Source: Adhaeribacter aerolatus
GTDB taxonomy: Bacteria; Bacteroidota; Bacteroidia; Cytophagales; Hymenobacteraceae
Direction: 5' to 3'
Assembly: GCF_007991635.1 (NCBI RefSeq)
Contig: NZ_BJYS01000016.1
Coordinates: 96,035 to 160,034 of the forward strand
DNA length: 64,000 bases
The notes under the pieces were generated by a model. That model had not been told where the DNA came from. It ran no database searches and worked only from the letters and a program-made list of their open reading frames with translations. Numbering within the stretch: position 1 is the stretch's first letter; the number at the start of each line of letters is the position of its first letter. A program made the translations under genes and the position numbers. Of this stretch, positions 8,652-17,863 are shown piece by piece.

Positions 8652-9380
8652 ATGAAAACCTTAGGCAGATTTTTACTTTTCCTGAATACGCTGGTACGCC
8701 GGGGCGAATCTTTCCGGATTTTATTTAACCGAACCATAGATGAGGCAATTTTAATTGGCATCAACTCAGTGGTTATTGTGGCTATTGTTTCTACGTTTAT
8801 AGGGGCGGTAACCTGCGTGCAGATTTCTTATAACTTAACCAATGCTTTAATTCCGCGTTCTACCATTGGCTTTATGGTACGGGAAATGACCATCCTGGAG
8901 TTGGCCCCAACCATCACATCTATTGTACTGGCCGGCAAAGTAGGCTCCAATATTGCCGGCGGGCTGGGTACCATGCGCATTACCGAACAGATAGATGCGC
9001 TGGAAGTAATGGGCATCAATTCGGCTTCTTACCTGGTTTTGCCCAAAATAATTGCCTCCTTATTAATGTTTCCGTTGCTGGTTATTGTGGCCATGACCCT
9101 CTCAATTCTGGGTGGTTATGTTGCAGGTAGTTTGTCTGGTGCTTTATCGGCGCAGGAATACGTAGAAGGTTTGCGTAGTGAGTTTATTCCTTACAATATT
9201 GTTTTTGCCTTGATTAAATCTTTTGTTTTTGCCTTTTTAATATCTTCTATATCATCTTATTTGGGTTATCATACAAAAGGCGGGGCTTTGGAAGTGGGTG
9301 CAGCAAGTACCAAGGCAGTTACCAACAGTATTATTGCCGTTTTAATTGCTGATTTTGTTTGTGCGTATGTTTTATTATAA
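8652..9380 (+). CDS. mlaE: MlaE-family ABC transporter permease
   Basis: A 242-residue membrane protein with five or so TM helices. The segment ELAPTITSIVLAGKVGSNIAGGLGTMRITEQIDALEVMGIN is the most conserved MlaE block ('aPvltalllaGrvGaaiaaElGtMkvteQidAl'). In the Mla system the permease moves phospholipids between the inner membrane and a periplasmic MlaD-type carrier. Its ATPase follows 113 bases downstream. No mlaD is seen beside it, so the substrate-binding protein must be elsewhere or follow in another locus. Confidence 0.93.
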   Translation: MKTLGRFLLFLNTLVRRGESFRILFNRTIDEAILIGINSVVIVAIVSTFIGAVTCVQISYNLTNALIPRSTIGFMVREMTILELAPTITSIVLAGKVGSNIAGGLGTMRITEQIDALEVMGINSASYLVLPKIIASLLMFPLLVIVAMTLSILGGYVAGSLSGALSAQEYVEGLRSEFIPYNIVFALIKSFVFAFLISSISSYLGYHTKGGALEVGAASTKAVTNSIIAVLIADFVCAYVLL

Positions 9381-9493
9381 ACCGCATTTTTTACTAATTA
9401 TAACCAGCAGTTATTTAAGGAGTTAATATTTAAAACCGGTAAATTTACGTACCTGACTTTTTTATTTGCTAAAGCAAATTATTAAAAATTGAA

Positions 9494-10321
9494 ATGATTG
9501 AAATTCATAATATACAAAAATCCTTTAGTGGTGTAAAAGTACTCAATGGCATTTCGGGAATTTTTGAATCGGGTAAAACCAACCTGCTTTTAGGTGCCAG
9601 CGGTACCGGTAAAAGTGTGTTGCTGCAGTGCATTGTGGGCCTGATAAAGCCCGATTTGGGCAGCATTACCTACGATGGCAAAGTTTTTACGAACAACAAG
9701 CTCGATTTGAAACAAGAGATTCGTCGTAAAATCGGGATGCTTTTCCAGGGCAGTGCGTTGTTCGATTCGATGAACGTAGAAGAAAATGTGGAGTTTCCCT
9801 TACGCATGCTTACCCCCATGTCCAAGGAAGAACGGCGGGAGCGGGTTGAATTTTGTTTGAAGCGGGTAGGTCTGGAAAATGCCGGGAAAAAAATGCCTTC
9901 AGAAATAAGCGGCGGGATGAAAAAACGGGTGGGTATTGCCCGCGCTATTGCGCCCAACTCCCGTTATTTATTTTGCGACGAACCTAACTCGGGCCTCGAC
10001 CCATTAACCGCCATAAAAATAGACGAACTGATTTATGAGTTGACGAAAGAATACGATATTACCACCGTTATTGTCACCCACGACATGAACTCGGTAATGG
10101 AAATCGGCGATAATATTATGTTTCTGCACAAAGGCAACAAACTTTGGGAAGGCGGCCGGGAAGAAATAATGGATACTAAAGTACCGGAGTTAAGAGAATT
10201 TATATTTGCCAGTAGTTTAATGCGGGCGGCCAAAAAAGTAGACGAGGAATTAGGTTCGCTGGACGAATTATCTACCATCCAAAACGGCAGGGAGCCGGAA
10301 GGAGAAAAGCCGCAGGAATAA
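9494..10321 (+). CDS. mlaF: MlaF-family ABC transporter ATPase
   Basis: A 275-residue ATP-binding subunit. Walker A is GASGTGKSVLLQ (GxSGxGKS type of the MlaF/Ttg2A group), the signature is EISGGMKKRVGIARA, Walker B is YLFCDEPNSGLDP (with PNSG where most ABC ATPases have PTSG or PTTG), and the H-loop is VIVTHDM. It pairs with the MlaE-like permease upstream. The C-terminal 40 residues are acidic and look disordered. A hairpin follows the stop. Confidence 0.92.
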   Translation: MIEIHNIQKSFSGVKVLNGISGIFESGKTNLLLGASGTGKSVLLQCIVGLIKPDLGSITYDGKVFTNNKLDLKQEIRRKIGMLFQGSALFDSMNVEENVEFPLRMLTPMSKEERRERVEFCLKRVGLENAGKKMPSEISGGMKKRVGIARAIAPNSRYLFCDEPNSGLDPLTAIKIDELIYELTKEYDITTVIVTHDMNSVMEIGDNIMFLHKGNKLWEGGREEIMDTKVPELREFIFASSLMRAAKKVDEELGSLDELSTIQNGREPEGEKPQE

Positions 10322-10360
10322 AAAAAGCCTGTATTTATGCTTTAGATAAAATACAGGCTT
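10320..10360 (-). terminator. Terminator of the leftward nuclease/ETF operon
   Basis: 12-bp perfect stem AAGCCTGTATTT/AAATACAGGCTT. Read on the minus strand it is followed by TTTTTT, so it terminates the leftward transcript; it may also help stop the rightward mlaF transcript. Confidence 0.8.
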
Positions 10361-10456
10361 CCAATATATTATGAAATCAATTCTAAACTAATAATTACTT
10401 TATATTTATAGCAGTTATTAGTGAAAACTTATTGCATTAAACTTAATAGTTTAAGA

Positions 10457-11059
10457 TTAATTCCGTTTATTCAGTTCATCCCGGATTTTAGCCGCTCTTT
10501 CGTAATCTTCTTTTTCCAGCGCATCTTCCAGCAATTTATTCAGTTCATCAACCGAAACGTCCCGCAGGTTGCTGCGGCTTTCACCGCTCACCATCGAACT
10601 CGGCGTAGTTTCTATTTCATCGGTTTCTTCATCATCGTCCTCCTCTAAATCGCTCAAAATAATACCCGCTTCCGATAACACGCTTTCTACCGTATAGATG
10701 GGCACGCCAAACCGCAGGCCAATGGCAATTGCATCCGAGGGCCGGGCATCTAAGTCAAACTGACGCTCGCCGTCGGAGCAAACAATTTTAGAGTAAAACA
10801 CCCCTTCTTTTAAATCCGATATTAGCACTTCCAACACATTCACGTGCAAGTGCTGGGCGAAAGATTTAAATAAATCGTGGGTTAACGGCCGGTTAGGACT
10901 AATTTTCTCGATTTGGATAGCAATTGACTGCGCCTCGAACATCCCAATAATAATAGGTAACCGACGGTTGCCATCTTTCTCGCCGAGCACCAGCGCAAAA
11001 GAACCGGTTTGTGATTGACTTGATGACAAGCCTAGTATTTCTAACTGAATTTTCTTCAC
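10457..11059 (-). CDS. Bifunctional nuclease family protein (DUF151) with UVR motif
   Basis: A 200-residue protein. Residues 3-135 are the bifunctional-nuclease/DUF151 domain (ALVLGEKDGNRRLPIIIGMFEAQSIA, then LDARPSDAIAIGLRFGVPIY). An acidic linker (DLEEDDDEETDE) leads to a UvrB/UvrC-type UVR motif at the C-terminus (LLEDALEKEDYERAAKIRDEL). DUF151 proteins bind or cut nucleic acids in the few cases tested; the role here is unproven. It is last in an operon with etfB and etfA, 10 bases after etfA. This domain pair is common in Bacteroidota. Confidence 0.9.
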   Translation of the reverse strand: MKKIQLEILGLSSSQSQTGSFALVLGEKDGNRRLPIIIGMFEAQSIAIQIEKISPNRPLTHDLFKSFAQHLHVNVLEVLISDLKEGVFYSKIVCSDGERQFDLDARPSDAIAIGLRFGVPIYTVESVLSEAGIILSDLEEDDDEETDEIETTPSSMVSGESRSNLRDVSVDELNKLLEDALEKEDYERAAKIRDELNKRN

Positions 11060-11069
11060 TGTATAAGTT

Positions 11070-12041
11070 CTATTGATTCAAAGCTTTTGCTGCTTCTGTT
11101 AATTTTGGTAAAACGTCAGCAACATCCCCTATTATGCCATAATCAGCCGCCTTAAAAAAGGGTGCTTCCGGATCTTTGTTAATAACGACAATTACTTTAG
11201 AAGAGTTAACGCCCGCCAAATGCTGAATGGCGCCGGAAATGCCAGCCGCAATATACAAATTAGGGCTAATGGTAGTGCCGGTTTGGCCTACGTGCTCGTG
11301 GTGCGGTCGCCAACCCACATCGGCTACTGGTTTAGAGCAAGCTGTAGCCGCACCTAAGGCATCGGCCAGGTTTTCTATTAAATGCCAGTTTTCCGGCCCG
11401 CGCATACCGCGTCCACCCGACACCACTACTTCAGCTTCGGTTAAAAGCACTTTTCCGGTAGTACGAATGGTTTCCTGCGGTGCCCCCGCCAGGTCAGCTT
11501 CCGAAAAAGCTAGCGAAATAGGTTCAATTTCGGCCGTGCCCTCCTGCTCCAGCACCTCAAAAGTATTTTTCTTAATGGCAATAATTTTCCGCTCGGCGGT
11601 CAGGTTAACATCGGCAAACGCTTTACCGGAAAAAACGCCCCGGCGTACGGTAAAGGTATTGCCGGAAATTTCGGGTAAAGAAACCACGTTGGTCGCCAGG
11701 CTGCCATTTAACCGGATAGCCAAGCGCGCACCCACCGCCGTGCCAATATTGCTGTTAGCTAAAATAATAACCGTAGCCCCACTGGTTTCCGCAGCCTGGG
11801 CAATAACTTTAGCGTAGGCAGTGGGCACAAAGTTTTTTACCTCCGGCTGATTACTATAATACACCTTCTGAATGCCTTGCTGCCCCAGAGTGCCCAATGC
11901 ATCCGGATTAATATCGCCAATAGCAACGGCTACGGCGATAGTACTTAAAGCCTGCGCTACCTGTGCTCCATAGGAAGCTACTTCCAGTGCCGATTTTTTA
12001 ACCTGCCCTTCGGCACATTCTATTAAAACTAATACCGCCAT
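11070..12041 (-). CDS. etfA: Electron transfer flavoprotein subunit alpha
   Basis: A 323-residue protein. The C-terminal FAD-binding domain shows the family signature from VVSGGRGMRGPENW through WRPHHEHVGQTGTTISPNLYIAAGISGAIQH. The N-terminal half is the ETF alpha/beta fold. With EtfB it forms a soluble FAD heterodimer that collects electrons from acyl-CoA and other dehydrogenases and passes them to the quinone pool. The gene begins 5 bases after the etfB stop. Confidence 0.96.
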   Translation of the reverse strand: MAVLVLIECAEGQVKKSALEVASYGAQVAQALSTIAVAVAIGDINPDALGTLGQQGIQKVYYSNQPEVKNFVPTAYAKVIAQAAETSGATVIILANSNIGTAVGARLAIRLNGSLATNVVSLPEISGNTFTVRRGVFSGKAFADVNLTAERKIIAIKKNTFEVLEQEGTAEIEPISLAFSEADLAGAPQETIRTTGKVLLTEAEVVVSGGRGMRGPENWHLIENLADALGAATACSKPVADVGWRPHHEHVGQTGTTISPNLYIAAGISGAIQHLAGVNSSKVIVVINKDPEAPFFKAADYGIIGDVADVLPKLTEAAKALNQ

Positions 12042-12046
12042 CGTCT

Positions 12047-12784
12047 TTAAATTACTTTCGCTTCGTTTCTTAACAACCGGATTAATTCGCCCGCGTTGGC
12101 CGGATCAATCAGTTTTACGCCTGATTTTTTTTCGGGAAGGCTATAGCTTTCGTACACAGTGCCGGATTCGGCATTTACCGGCGGAACTACTTTTAAGGGT
12201 TTGGTACGGGCGGTCATAATACCGCGCATATTGGGTATGCGGGGTTCGGCCATGGGTTGTTGGCAACTGGCCACCAGCGGCAGGTTAACCGTAATTATTT
12301 CTTTTCCGCCTTCAATTTCCCGCTCCAGGGTAGCCGCTGTACCATTCACATCCAGTTTAATGGCCGGTACAATGGCAGGCAGGCTTAATAACTCGGCTAC
12401 CATGCCGTGCACCTGAAAACCATTATAGTCCACCGACTCTTTCCCCATCAATATTAAATCGTAATTACCTTCCTGGGCGTAGTGCGCAATTTGCCGGGCC
12501 ACAAACAAGGCATCGGCCGGTTTGGCATCTACCCGAATGGCTTCATCAGCCCCGATTGCTAAGGCTTTTCTAATATTCGCATCGGAATCAGCTTCGCCTA
12601 CATTTATTACCGTAACCGTTCCGCCCTGCGCTTCCTTTAGTTCAATGGCCCGGGTTAAAGCGTATTCGTCGTAAGGATTTATAACAAATTGTACCCCGGC
12701 GGTATTTAAATTTTTATTATCAGGCGTAAAAGTAATTTTGGTAGTGGTATCCGGAACGTTACTTATGCAAACTAGTATCCTCAT
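12047..12784 (-). CDS. etfB: Electron transfer flavoprotein subunit beta
   Basis: A 245-residue protein of usual length. It starts MRILVCISNVPDTTTKI and contains the ETF-beta block INPYDEYALTRAIELKE and, further on, LILMGKESVDYNGFQVHGMVAELLSLP, ending in a PNMRGIMTARTKPL segment typical of EtfB. It is first in the operon etfB-etfA-nuclease. Partner of EtfA. Confidence 0.96.
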   Translation of the reverse strand: MRILVCISNVPDTTTKITFTPDNKNLNTAGVQFVINPYDEYALTRAIELKEAQGGTVTVINVGEADSDANIRKALAIGADEAIRVDAKPADALFVARQIAHYAQEGNYDLILMGKESVDYNGFQVHGMVAELLSLPAIVPAIKLDVNGTAATLEREIEGGKEIITVNLPLVASCQQPMAEPRIPNMRGIMTARTKPLKVVPPVNAESGTVYESYSLPEKKSGVKLIDPANAGELIRLLRNEAKVI

Positions 12785-12786
12785 CC

Positions 12787-12816
12787 TTGAAATATTACGT
12801 TATACCTATAAATTTG
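12787..12816 (+). promoter_or_regulatory. Bacteroidota promoter for the TPR gene
   Basis: TTG at 12787-12789, 19 bases, then TAAATTTG at 12809-12816 (exact TAnnTTTG). This gives a start point about 25 bases before the coding start at 12849. Confidence 0.65.
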
Positions 12817-12848
12817 GGCGAAGTTAAATAATTTTATATCAAATAGAA

Positions 12849-13181
12849 ATGACACCTACCCGTTTAGAGCAACTTTTAGAATTTTATAAAGAAGATCCTT
12901 CCGACGCTTTTACCATCTATGCTTTAGCCACCGAATACCTGAAAATAGATACCCAGAAATCAAAAGAATATTACGAGTTGCTGCTGGCCGAGCACCCGAA
13001 CTACGTGGGGACTTACTACCATGCTGCCAAACTGTACGATGAATTGGGCCAAAAGGATGAGGCCGAAAAGGTTTATAAAAAAGGGATGCAAATCAGCCGG
13101 CAGGAAGGCAATATGCACGCTTTTTCGGAATTACAGCAAGCTTACAACAAATTTATGGGCCTGGATTACGAAGATGATTAA
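12849..13181 (+). CDS. Tetratricopeptide repeat protein
   Basis: A small 110-residue protein without signal peptide. Two TPR units can be seen: AFTIYALATEYLKIDTQKSKEYYELLLAEHP and YVGTYYHAAKLYDELGQKDEAEKVYKKGMQI, each with the small-large-hydrophobic pattern and the turn residue Pro or Gly. It probably acts as a protein-protein adaptor; the partner is unknown. Small proteins like this are widely conserved in Cytophagales. Confidence 0.85.
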   Translation: MTPTRLEQLLEFYKEDPSDAFTIYALATEYLKIDTQKSKEYYELLLAEHPNYVGTYYHAAKLYDELGQKDEAEKVYKKGMQISRQEGNMHAFSELQQAYNKFMGLDYEDD

Positions 13182-13261
13182 TTATCTTCTACCCTGCTTT
13201 TCTCCTCCGTTAGCTTTAGAAATTCAATTTTTTAAGATTTTCACCAAGCCTCCACCAATAG

Positions 13262-14560
13262 TTATTCGGCTGAAGGCGGAATTCTGGTAGGCGTATCTGC
13301 ACCCGAAATAATGCTGGTTGCCCCTTTAGCAATGGCTTTAATAATTTGCGTCATGCTGCTGATATTCAGGCTCTCGAATTCGTCGTCTACGGAGTGGTAT
13401 AATTTATCGGTGTCTATTTTGTCGGAGGAGAGGCTATGCGCCGGTACCCCCAACCGGGCCAGCGTGGCATTATCGGAACGATAAAATAAATTTTGCTGGG
13501 TATACGGGTCTGGGTGGAACTGGTAAGGGCTGCCCGCCAGATTCTTTTGCATAATTGTTCCCAAATCGGAACGCTCGAACCCCGTGATAAATCCGGCATT
13601 TTTGCCGAACTGCGATTCTTTGCCAATCATTTCGATGTTAAACATGGCCGATATTTTAAGCGGGTCTAGTTGCTTCGAAAAATATTGCGACCCAAAGCCG
13701 CCTACTTCTTCGGCGGTAAAAGCCACAAATATTAAGGTGCGCTCGTTGTTCTTCTGCTTTTTAAAATGTCTGGCCAGGGTAATCACGGCCGTAGTGCCCG
13801 AAGCATCATCGTCGGCTCCATTCGCTATTGAATCGCCGTTTACCGCCGTTAGTATTCCTATATGGTCGTAGTGAGCCGAAATTATTACGTATTCTTCTTT
13901 TCTGGATTTTCCTGGCAGCACTCCTACCACGTTATTTAGTTTCTGTTCGGTAATCCTGTTTTTAACCGATATGTTAAAATTATTTACTTCGGGTAATTCC
14001 GTTAATACAAATACAACCCCTGTGTTTTGCTTTTGCAGTTTAATATTCGAGCGTTGCAGGTAATTCTGGTATCTTTTAAAAATAGCGGCATGGCTGGGAT
14101 GTACCAGTACCAAAAGATTTTGATCCTGGTTTAAATATTTACCGGCTTCGGCTACAAAATTGGCGGTAGCCGGAATTAGCACCTGCTTAATCGTAGCGTT
14201 AGTCGGTGTCCAGTTAAGTTCTTCCTGCGAAACACTTAGGATAACCCCTTCGTTGGGAATTTCCTGTTCGTTCAGTAATATTTTTTGACTAAGTGGCTGA
14301 ATCTGGTAGGTGGTAAAGGTCTGCTCGTAGGAACTTAAACCGGGCAAAAATTCTAAACCTATTTTTTTAAACTCCTTCTGTATAAAGTTACTTGCCTTCT
14401 GAATACCAGGCGTAAATACTTGCCGCCCCTGCATATCATCAGCCGATAAAGTCCGGACAATACGGGCCACTTCTTTTTCTTTGATTTTTATTTTCTGGGC
14501 GGTTACCGGCAACCAAAAACCTAACGAAACCCCCAGAATTATATAAAATTTCTGCCTCAT
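13262..14560 (-). CDS. Secreted M28-family metallopeptidase
   Basis: A 432-residue exported zinc peptidase. I choose the ATG at 14560 because it begins a proper signal peptide (MRQKFYIILGVSLGFWLPVTAQ); the longer frame has 43 unrelated codons. Zinc ligands and catalytic residues of M28 aminopeptidases are present: His in ISAHYDHIG, Asp in NGADDDASGT, the Glu-Glu pair in AFTAEEVGG, an acid in FNIEMIGK (Glu where most members have Asp) and His in KLYHSVDDEFE. A PA-like insert domain lies before the catalytic part. Likely an aminopeptidase working in the periplasm or outside. Confidence 0.9.
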   Translation of the reverse strand: MRQKFYIILGVSLGFWLPVTAQKIKIKEKEVARIVRTLSADDMQGRQVFTPGIQKASNFIQKEFKKIGLEFLPGLSSYEQTFTTYQIQPLSQKILLNEQEIPNEGVILSVSQEELNWTPTNATIKQVLIPATANFVAEAGKYLNQDQNLLVLVHPSHAAIFKRYQNYLQRSNIKLQKQNTGVVFVLTELPEVNNFNISVKNRITEQKLNNVVGVLPGKSRKEEYVIISAHYDHIGILTAVNGDSIANGADDDASGTTAVITLARHFKKQKNNERTLIFVAFTAEEVGGFGSQYFSKQLDPLKISAMFNIEMIGKESQFGKNAGFITGFERSDLGTIMQKNLAGSPYQFHPDPYTQQNLFYRSDNATLARLGVPAHSLSSDKIDTDKLYHSVDDEFESLNISSMTQIIKAIAKGATSIISGADTPTRIPPSAE

Positions 14561-14905
14561 TATTTTAATATTATTTAAATTGAAATTCTCACTCCGCCCA
14601 TCAAAACGGAGTTCATAAATATCGCATTCGTCTGTGCAATTACGTAATTTTATACAAAATATGGTTTGTAAGGGGTAAAGAAAAGGCAACCTGCAAAAGC
14701 TAGCAGCTTGAAATGGTTAAGACCCGAAACTTTGCTATAAAGAAAAACATTAAAAATAAACCGATACATTTCTACAGAATAGCACGTTATCAAAACGGCT
14801 ATTAATAAGTATATTATTTATTTCAAATGCCAAATCTTTTTTCTCTCAAAAAATAAGCTAAGGTGCATCAAAATTGCGTATACGCTCCACTAAGTTTTAA
14901 TCCTT
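14561..14905. other. Intergenic region, no gene seen
   Basis: 345 bases between two divergent genes for exported hydrolases. It must hold both promoters, but I see no clear TAnnTTTG box, no structured RNA and no coding signal. Confidence 0.5.
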
Positions 14906-15805
14906 ATGAAAAAACTATTAAGTACTTGTTTATTCTTATGCCTGAGCCTGGCCTACACTTTTGGTCAATCGGCTCATAAACATTCGGCCGATCATAGTTG
15001 CTGTACCAACCCCTACCAGGCCCCTACGGCTTTTGCCATGCTTACGCACGATAAGCAATTCGTGAGCGGCCACGCCTCGCCGCTACCCTACGTACACGTG
15101 AGTGCGGTGGGCAAAATGATTACCTTTAGCACGCCCGATGGTAAAACCGGTCGCGCCTACGAACTTAAACCCGCTAAAAAATCGAATAAGTATTTGTTTG
15201 TATTCCAGGAATGGTGGGGCCTGAACGACCATATTAAGAAAGAAGCCGAAAGTTATTTTAATGATTTAGGCGAAGTAAATGTGCTTGCGCTGGATTTATA
15301 CGACGGCAAAGTAGCCACCAACGCCGAAGAAGCCGTTAAACTGGTACAAGCAGTAGATCCGCAACGGGCCGAAGCTATTATAAATGGAGCCCGGGAATAT
15401 GCGGGTAAAAAAGCCGAGATTGCCAATATAGGTTGGTGTTTCGGCGGGGGCTGGTCTTTGCAGTCGGCGATAATTAATGGCAAGCAAACGGTGGGTTGTG
15501 TTATGTTCTACGGCATGCCCGAAAAAAATGTAGCGCGCTTAAAAATGCTCAACTCCGATGTGCTGGGCTTTTTTGCGGGACGAGAGAAAAATATTAACCC
15601 CGAAGTGGTAAAGGAATTTGAAACTAATATGAAGGCGGCCGGTAAAAAAATAAGAACCCGCATTTACGATGCCGAGCACGCTTTTGCTAACCCGAGTAAC
15701 CCAAACTATCACCAGAAATTTGCCGCCGAAACCCACCGGTTAGCAGCCAGTTACTTACGCGATCGTTTCGACTTAAAAGAGCAGTTTAATCTAAAAAATA
15801 ATTAA
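14906..15805 (+). CDS. Exported dienelactone hydrolase family protein
   Basis: A 299-residue alpha/beta hydrolase with a signal peptide (MKKLLSTCLFLCLSLAYTFGQ). After a His/Cys-rich mature N-terminus (HKHSADHSCCTN), which could bind metal, the DLH domain runs from about residue 85: FQEWWGLNDHIKKEAESYF, the nucleophile elbow GWCFGGGWS (Cys), and the catalytic His in DAEHAFANPSN. Cys as nucleophile is the DLH trait. It is probably a hydrolase of ester or lactone bonds in the periplasm. Substrate unknown. Confidence 0.87.
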   Translation: MKKLLSTCLFLCLSLAYTFGQSAHKHSADHSCCTNPYQAPTAFAMLTHDKQFVSGHASPLPYVHVSAVGKMITFSTPDGKTGRAYELKPAKKSNKYLFVFQEWWGLNDHIKKEAESYFNDLGEVNVLALDLYDGKVATNAEEAVKLVQAVDPQRAEAIINGAREYAGKKAEIANIGWCFGGGWSLQSAIINGKQTVGCVMFYGMPEKNVARLKMLNSDVLGFFAGREKNINPEVVKEFETNMKAAGKKIRTRIYDAEHAFANPSNPNYHQKFAAETHRLAASYLRDRFDLKEQFNLKNN

Positions 15806-15833
15806 AAGCAGGTTATATTTTATAGTAAAATAA

Positions 15834-15875
15834 AAGAGGAGGCTAAACCAATTGGAGCCTCCTCTTCTGTTTTAT
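15834..15875. terminator. Bidirectional terminator
   Basis: 11-bp perfect stem AAGAGGAGGCT/AGCCTCCTCTT, loop of 11, with an A run before and T-rich sequence after. It separates convergent dienelactone hydrolase and DAHP synthase genes, so it also ends the trp transcript. Confidence 0.88.
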
Positions 15876-15905
15876 TCGGATTTCTGATTAAATCTTTACT
15901 TTTAT

Positions 15906-16919
15906 TTAACCCAGTTGCTCCCGCAACGCATAAGCAGCCCGCAGCTTCTTTACCAACCGCTCCGATTCCGCAAAGTTTAAAGTTTGGGCACCATCCGAGG
16001 CCGCCTCTTCTGGTTTTTCGTGGGTTTCATAAATAATACCATCCGCACCCGCCATAACTGCAGCCAATGCCATGGGTTCAATATATTCCCGAATACCTAT
16101 ACCATGCGACGGATCTACTATTACCGGCAGATGGGTTTTATCTTTTAAGATCGGAACAGCATTTAAATCCAATGTATTGCGGCTGGCCGTTTCGTACGTT
16201 CGGATACCGCGTTCGCATAAAATCAGCTTTTCATTCCCGCCCGAAAAAACGTACTCTGCCGAATACAGCAGTTCATCAATAGTACCCGATATACCCCGCT
16301 TGATCATCACCGGTTTATCTACTTTCCCCAATTCATCTAATAAATTAAAGTTTTGGGTATTGCGGGCGCCCACCTGAAAAATATCCACGTAATCCAGCAT
16401 CGGGGCAATCTGTGAAACCTGCATTACTTCGGTAATAATTTTAATCCCGTTTTCGCGGCACATGCGGTAAAACAGTTTCAGGCCATCTATACCCAAACCC
16501 CGGAAAGAATACGGTGAACTCCGGGGCTTAAACACCCCACCCCGCATAATGCGAATATCATTGGCCTTTAAATGATCTATCGTTTTCTGGATCTGCGTTT
16601 CGTCTTCGATAGAGCAAGGTCCAGCCATAATGGCAAAATTGCCTTGCTTTATTTGCAGCCCGTCGCCCAAATCAACTACCGAAGGATTAACTTTCCACTT
16701 CCGCGAAACCAGTTTAAAGTCATCGGAAACCCGGTGCAAATCTTTAATGCCGGGCATGTGGCCAACAGTCCGGATATCGAATTCGCTTTTGCCAATGCCG
16801 ATCAAATAATTGCAGCACTGGGTTTTAACCTCCGTTGCCTTGTATTTAGCTGACTTTAACTTTGAAATAATAGCCGCTTTTTCCTGCTCGGTTACGCCTT
16901 CTTTTAATTGGATAATCAT
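15906..16919 (-). CDS. aroF: 3-deoxy-7-phosphoheptulonate (DAHP) synthase
   Basis: A 337-residue type I-beta DAHP synthase. Residues 1-70 form a ferredoxin-like regulatory domain, then the barrel begins: FAIMAGPCSIEDE, GVFKPRSSPYSFRGLG (the KPRTSPY-type PEP site), DIFQVGARNTQNF, and VIVDPSHGIG near the end with metal-binding residues. It joins phosphoenolpyruvate and erythrose 4-phosphate in the first step of aromatic amino acid synthesis. It is the last gene in the trp direction, 149 bases after trpA, with no terminator visible between them, which suggests joint expression. Confidence 0.93.
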   Translation of the reverse strand: MIIQLKEGVTEQEKAAIISKLKSAKYKATEVKTQCCNYLIGIGKSEFDIRTVGHMPGIKDLHRVSDDFKLVSRKWKVNPSVVDLGDGLQIKQGNFAIMAGPCSIEDETQIQKTIDHLKANDIRIMRGGVFKPRSSPYSFRGLGIDGLKLFYRMCRENGIKIITEVMQVSQIAPMLDYVDIFQVGARNTQNFNLLDELGKVDKPVMIKRGISGTIDELLYSAEYVFSGGNEKLILCERGIRTYETASRNTLDLNAVPILKDKTHLPVIVDPSHGIGIREYIEPMALAAVMAGADGIIYETHEKPEEAASDGAQTLNFAESERLVKKLRAAYALREQLG

Positions 16920-17068
16920 TTTATTAGCTATTGGCTTTTAGGAATTAGTTAACAGGGTTTAGTAATTAGTTTTTGAGTGAAACAAAATATAAATCGTTTC
17001 AATTTAATTAGCTTAAAAACAATAATTTAAATAACAAACCCTAAACTAAATTTATACTCAAATAATTA

Positions 17069-17863
17069 TTAAGCTGATACGGGTTCCTGGGCTTTTACTT
17101 CCTGGATAAAGTCTCGGATATTTTGTTCCAGGCTTTCTTTCTGCTGGATTACTTTAATAAAAGCGCTACCAATAATGGCCCCTTCGGCGTATTTACAAGC
17201 CAACTGAAAAGAAGACCGGTCAGAAATACCAAAGCCAATCAATTTTGGATTTTTCAGGTTCAGTTGCTGGATGCGCTGGAAATATTGCAGTTGTTTGGCA
17301 TCGCCGCCCACTTTATTACCGGTGGTACTCGCCGACGAAACCAGGTAAATAAACGAATTGGTTAAGGCATCGATTTTCCGGATGCGTTCTTCGCTGGTTT
17401 GCGGCGTAACCAGGAAAATAACACTCAGGTTATATTTCCGGAACAAAGGCTCGTATTCTTCTTCGTACTCGTGGAGCGGCATATCCGGCAAAATCAGCCC
17501 GTCTACTCCTACCCGCGCTGCTTCCTGGCAAAACTTTTCTATCCCAAACTGCAGCACCGGGTTCAGGTAGCCCATCAGAATAATAGGTAAATTTACCTGT
17601 TGCTTTACTTCCGCCAACTGACTGAATAACTTTTTGATAGACATACCATTACGCAAAGCTACTGTATTACTTTGTTGAATAGTAGGTCCATCAGCTAACG
17701 GGTCAGAATAAGGCATGCCAATTTCCACAATATCGGCCCCGGCCGCTTCCAACGTTTTCAGCACAACGCCGGTACTTTCCAGTTCTGGAAAACCAGCGGT
17801 AAAATATACATTCAGGAGATTCTCCCGCTTCTCCCGGAACAAGTTAACTAATCTATTCTCCAT
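17069..17863 (-). CDS. trpA: Tryptophan synthase alpha subunit
   Basis: A 264-residue TIM barrel. The segment [20 protein letters not shown] holds the catalytic Glu and Asp of Trp[13 protein letters not shown] and [10 protein letters not shown] hold the phosphate site. It cleaves indole-3-glycerol phosphate and passes indole through a tunnel to TrpB. The start overlaps the end of trpB by 11 bases, which suggests coupled translation and the 1:1 ratio needed for the complex. Confidence 0.97.
   Translation of the reverse strand: MENRLVNLFREKRENLLNVYFTAGFPELESTGVVLKTLEAAGADIVEIGMPYSDPLADGPTIQQSNTVALRNGMSIKKLFSQLAEVKQQVNLPIILMGYLNPVLQFGIEKFCQEAARVGVDGLILPDMPLHEYEEEYEPLFRKYNLSVIFLVTPQTSEERIRKIDALTNSFIYLVSSASTTGNKVGGDAKQLQYFQRIQQLNLKNPKLIGFGISDRSSFQLACKYAEGAIIGSAFIKVIQQKESLEQNIRDFIQEVKAQEPVSA

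Noticed and set aside
14561..14689. 43-codon N-terminal extension of the M28 peptidase
   Set aside because: It would hide a clear signal peptide inside the protein.
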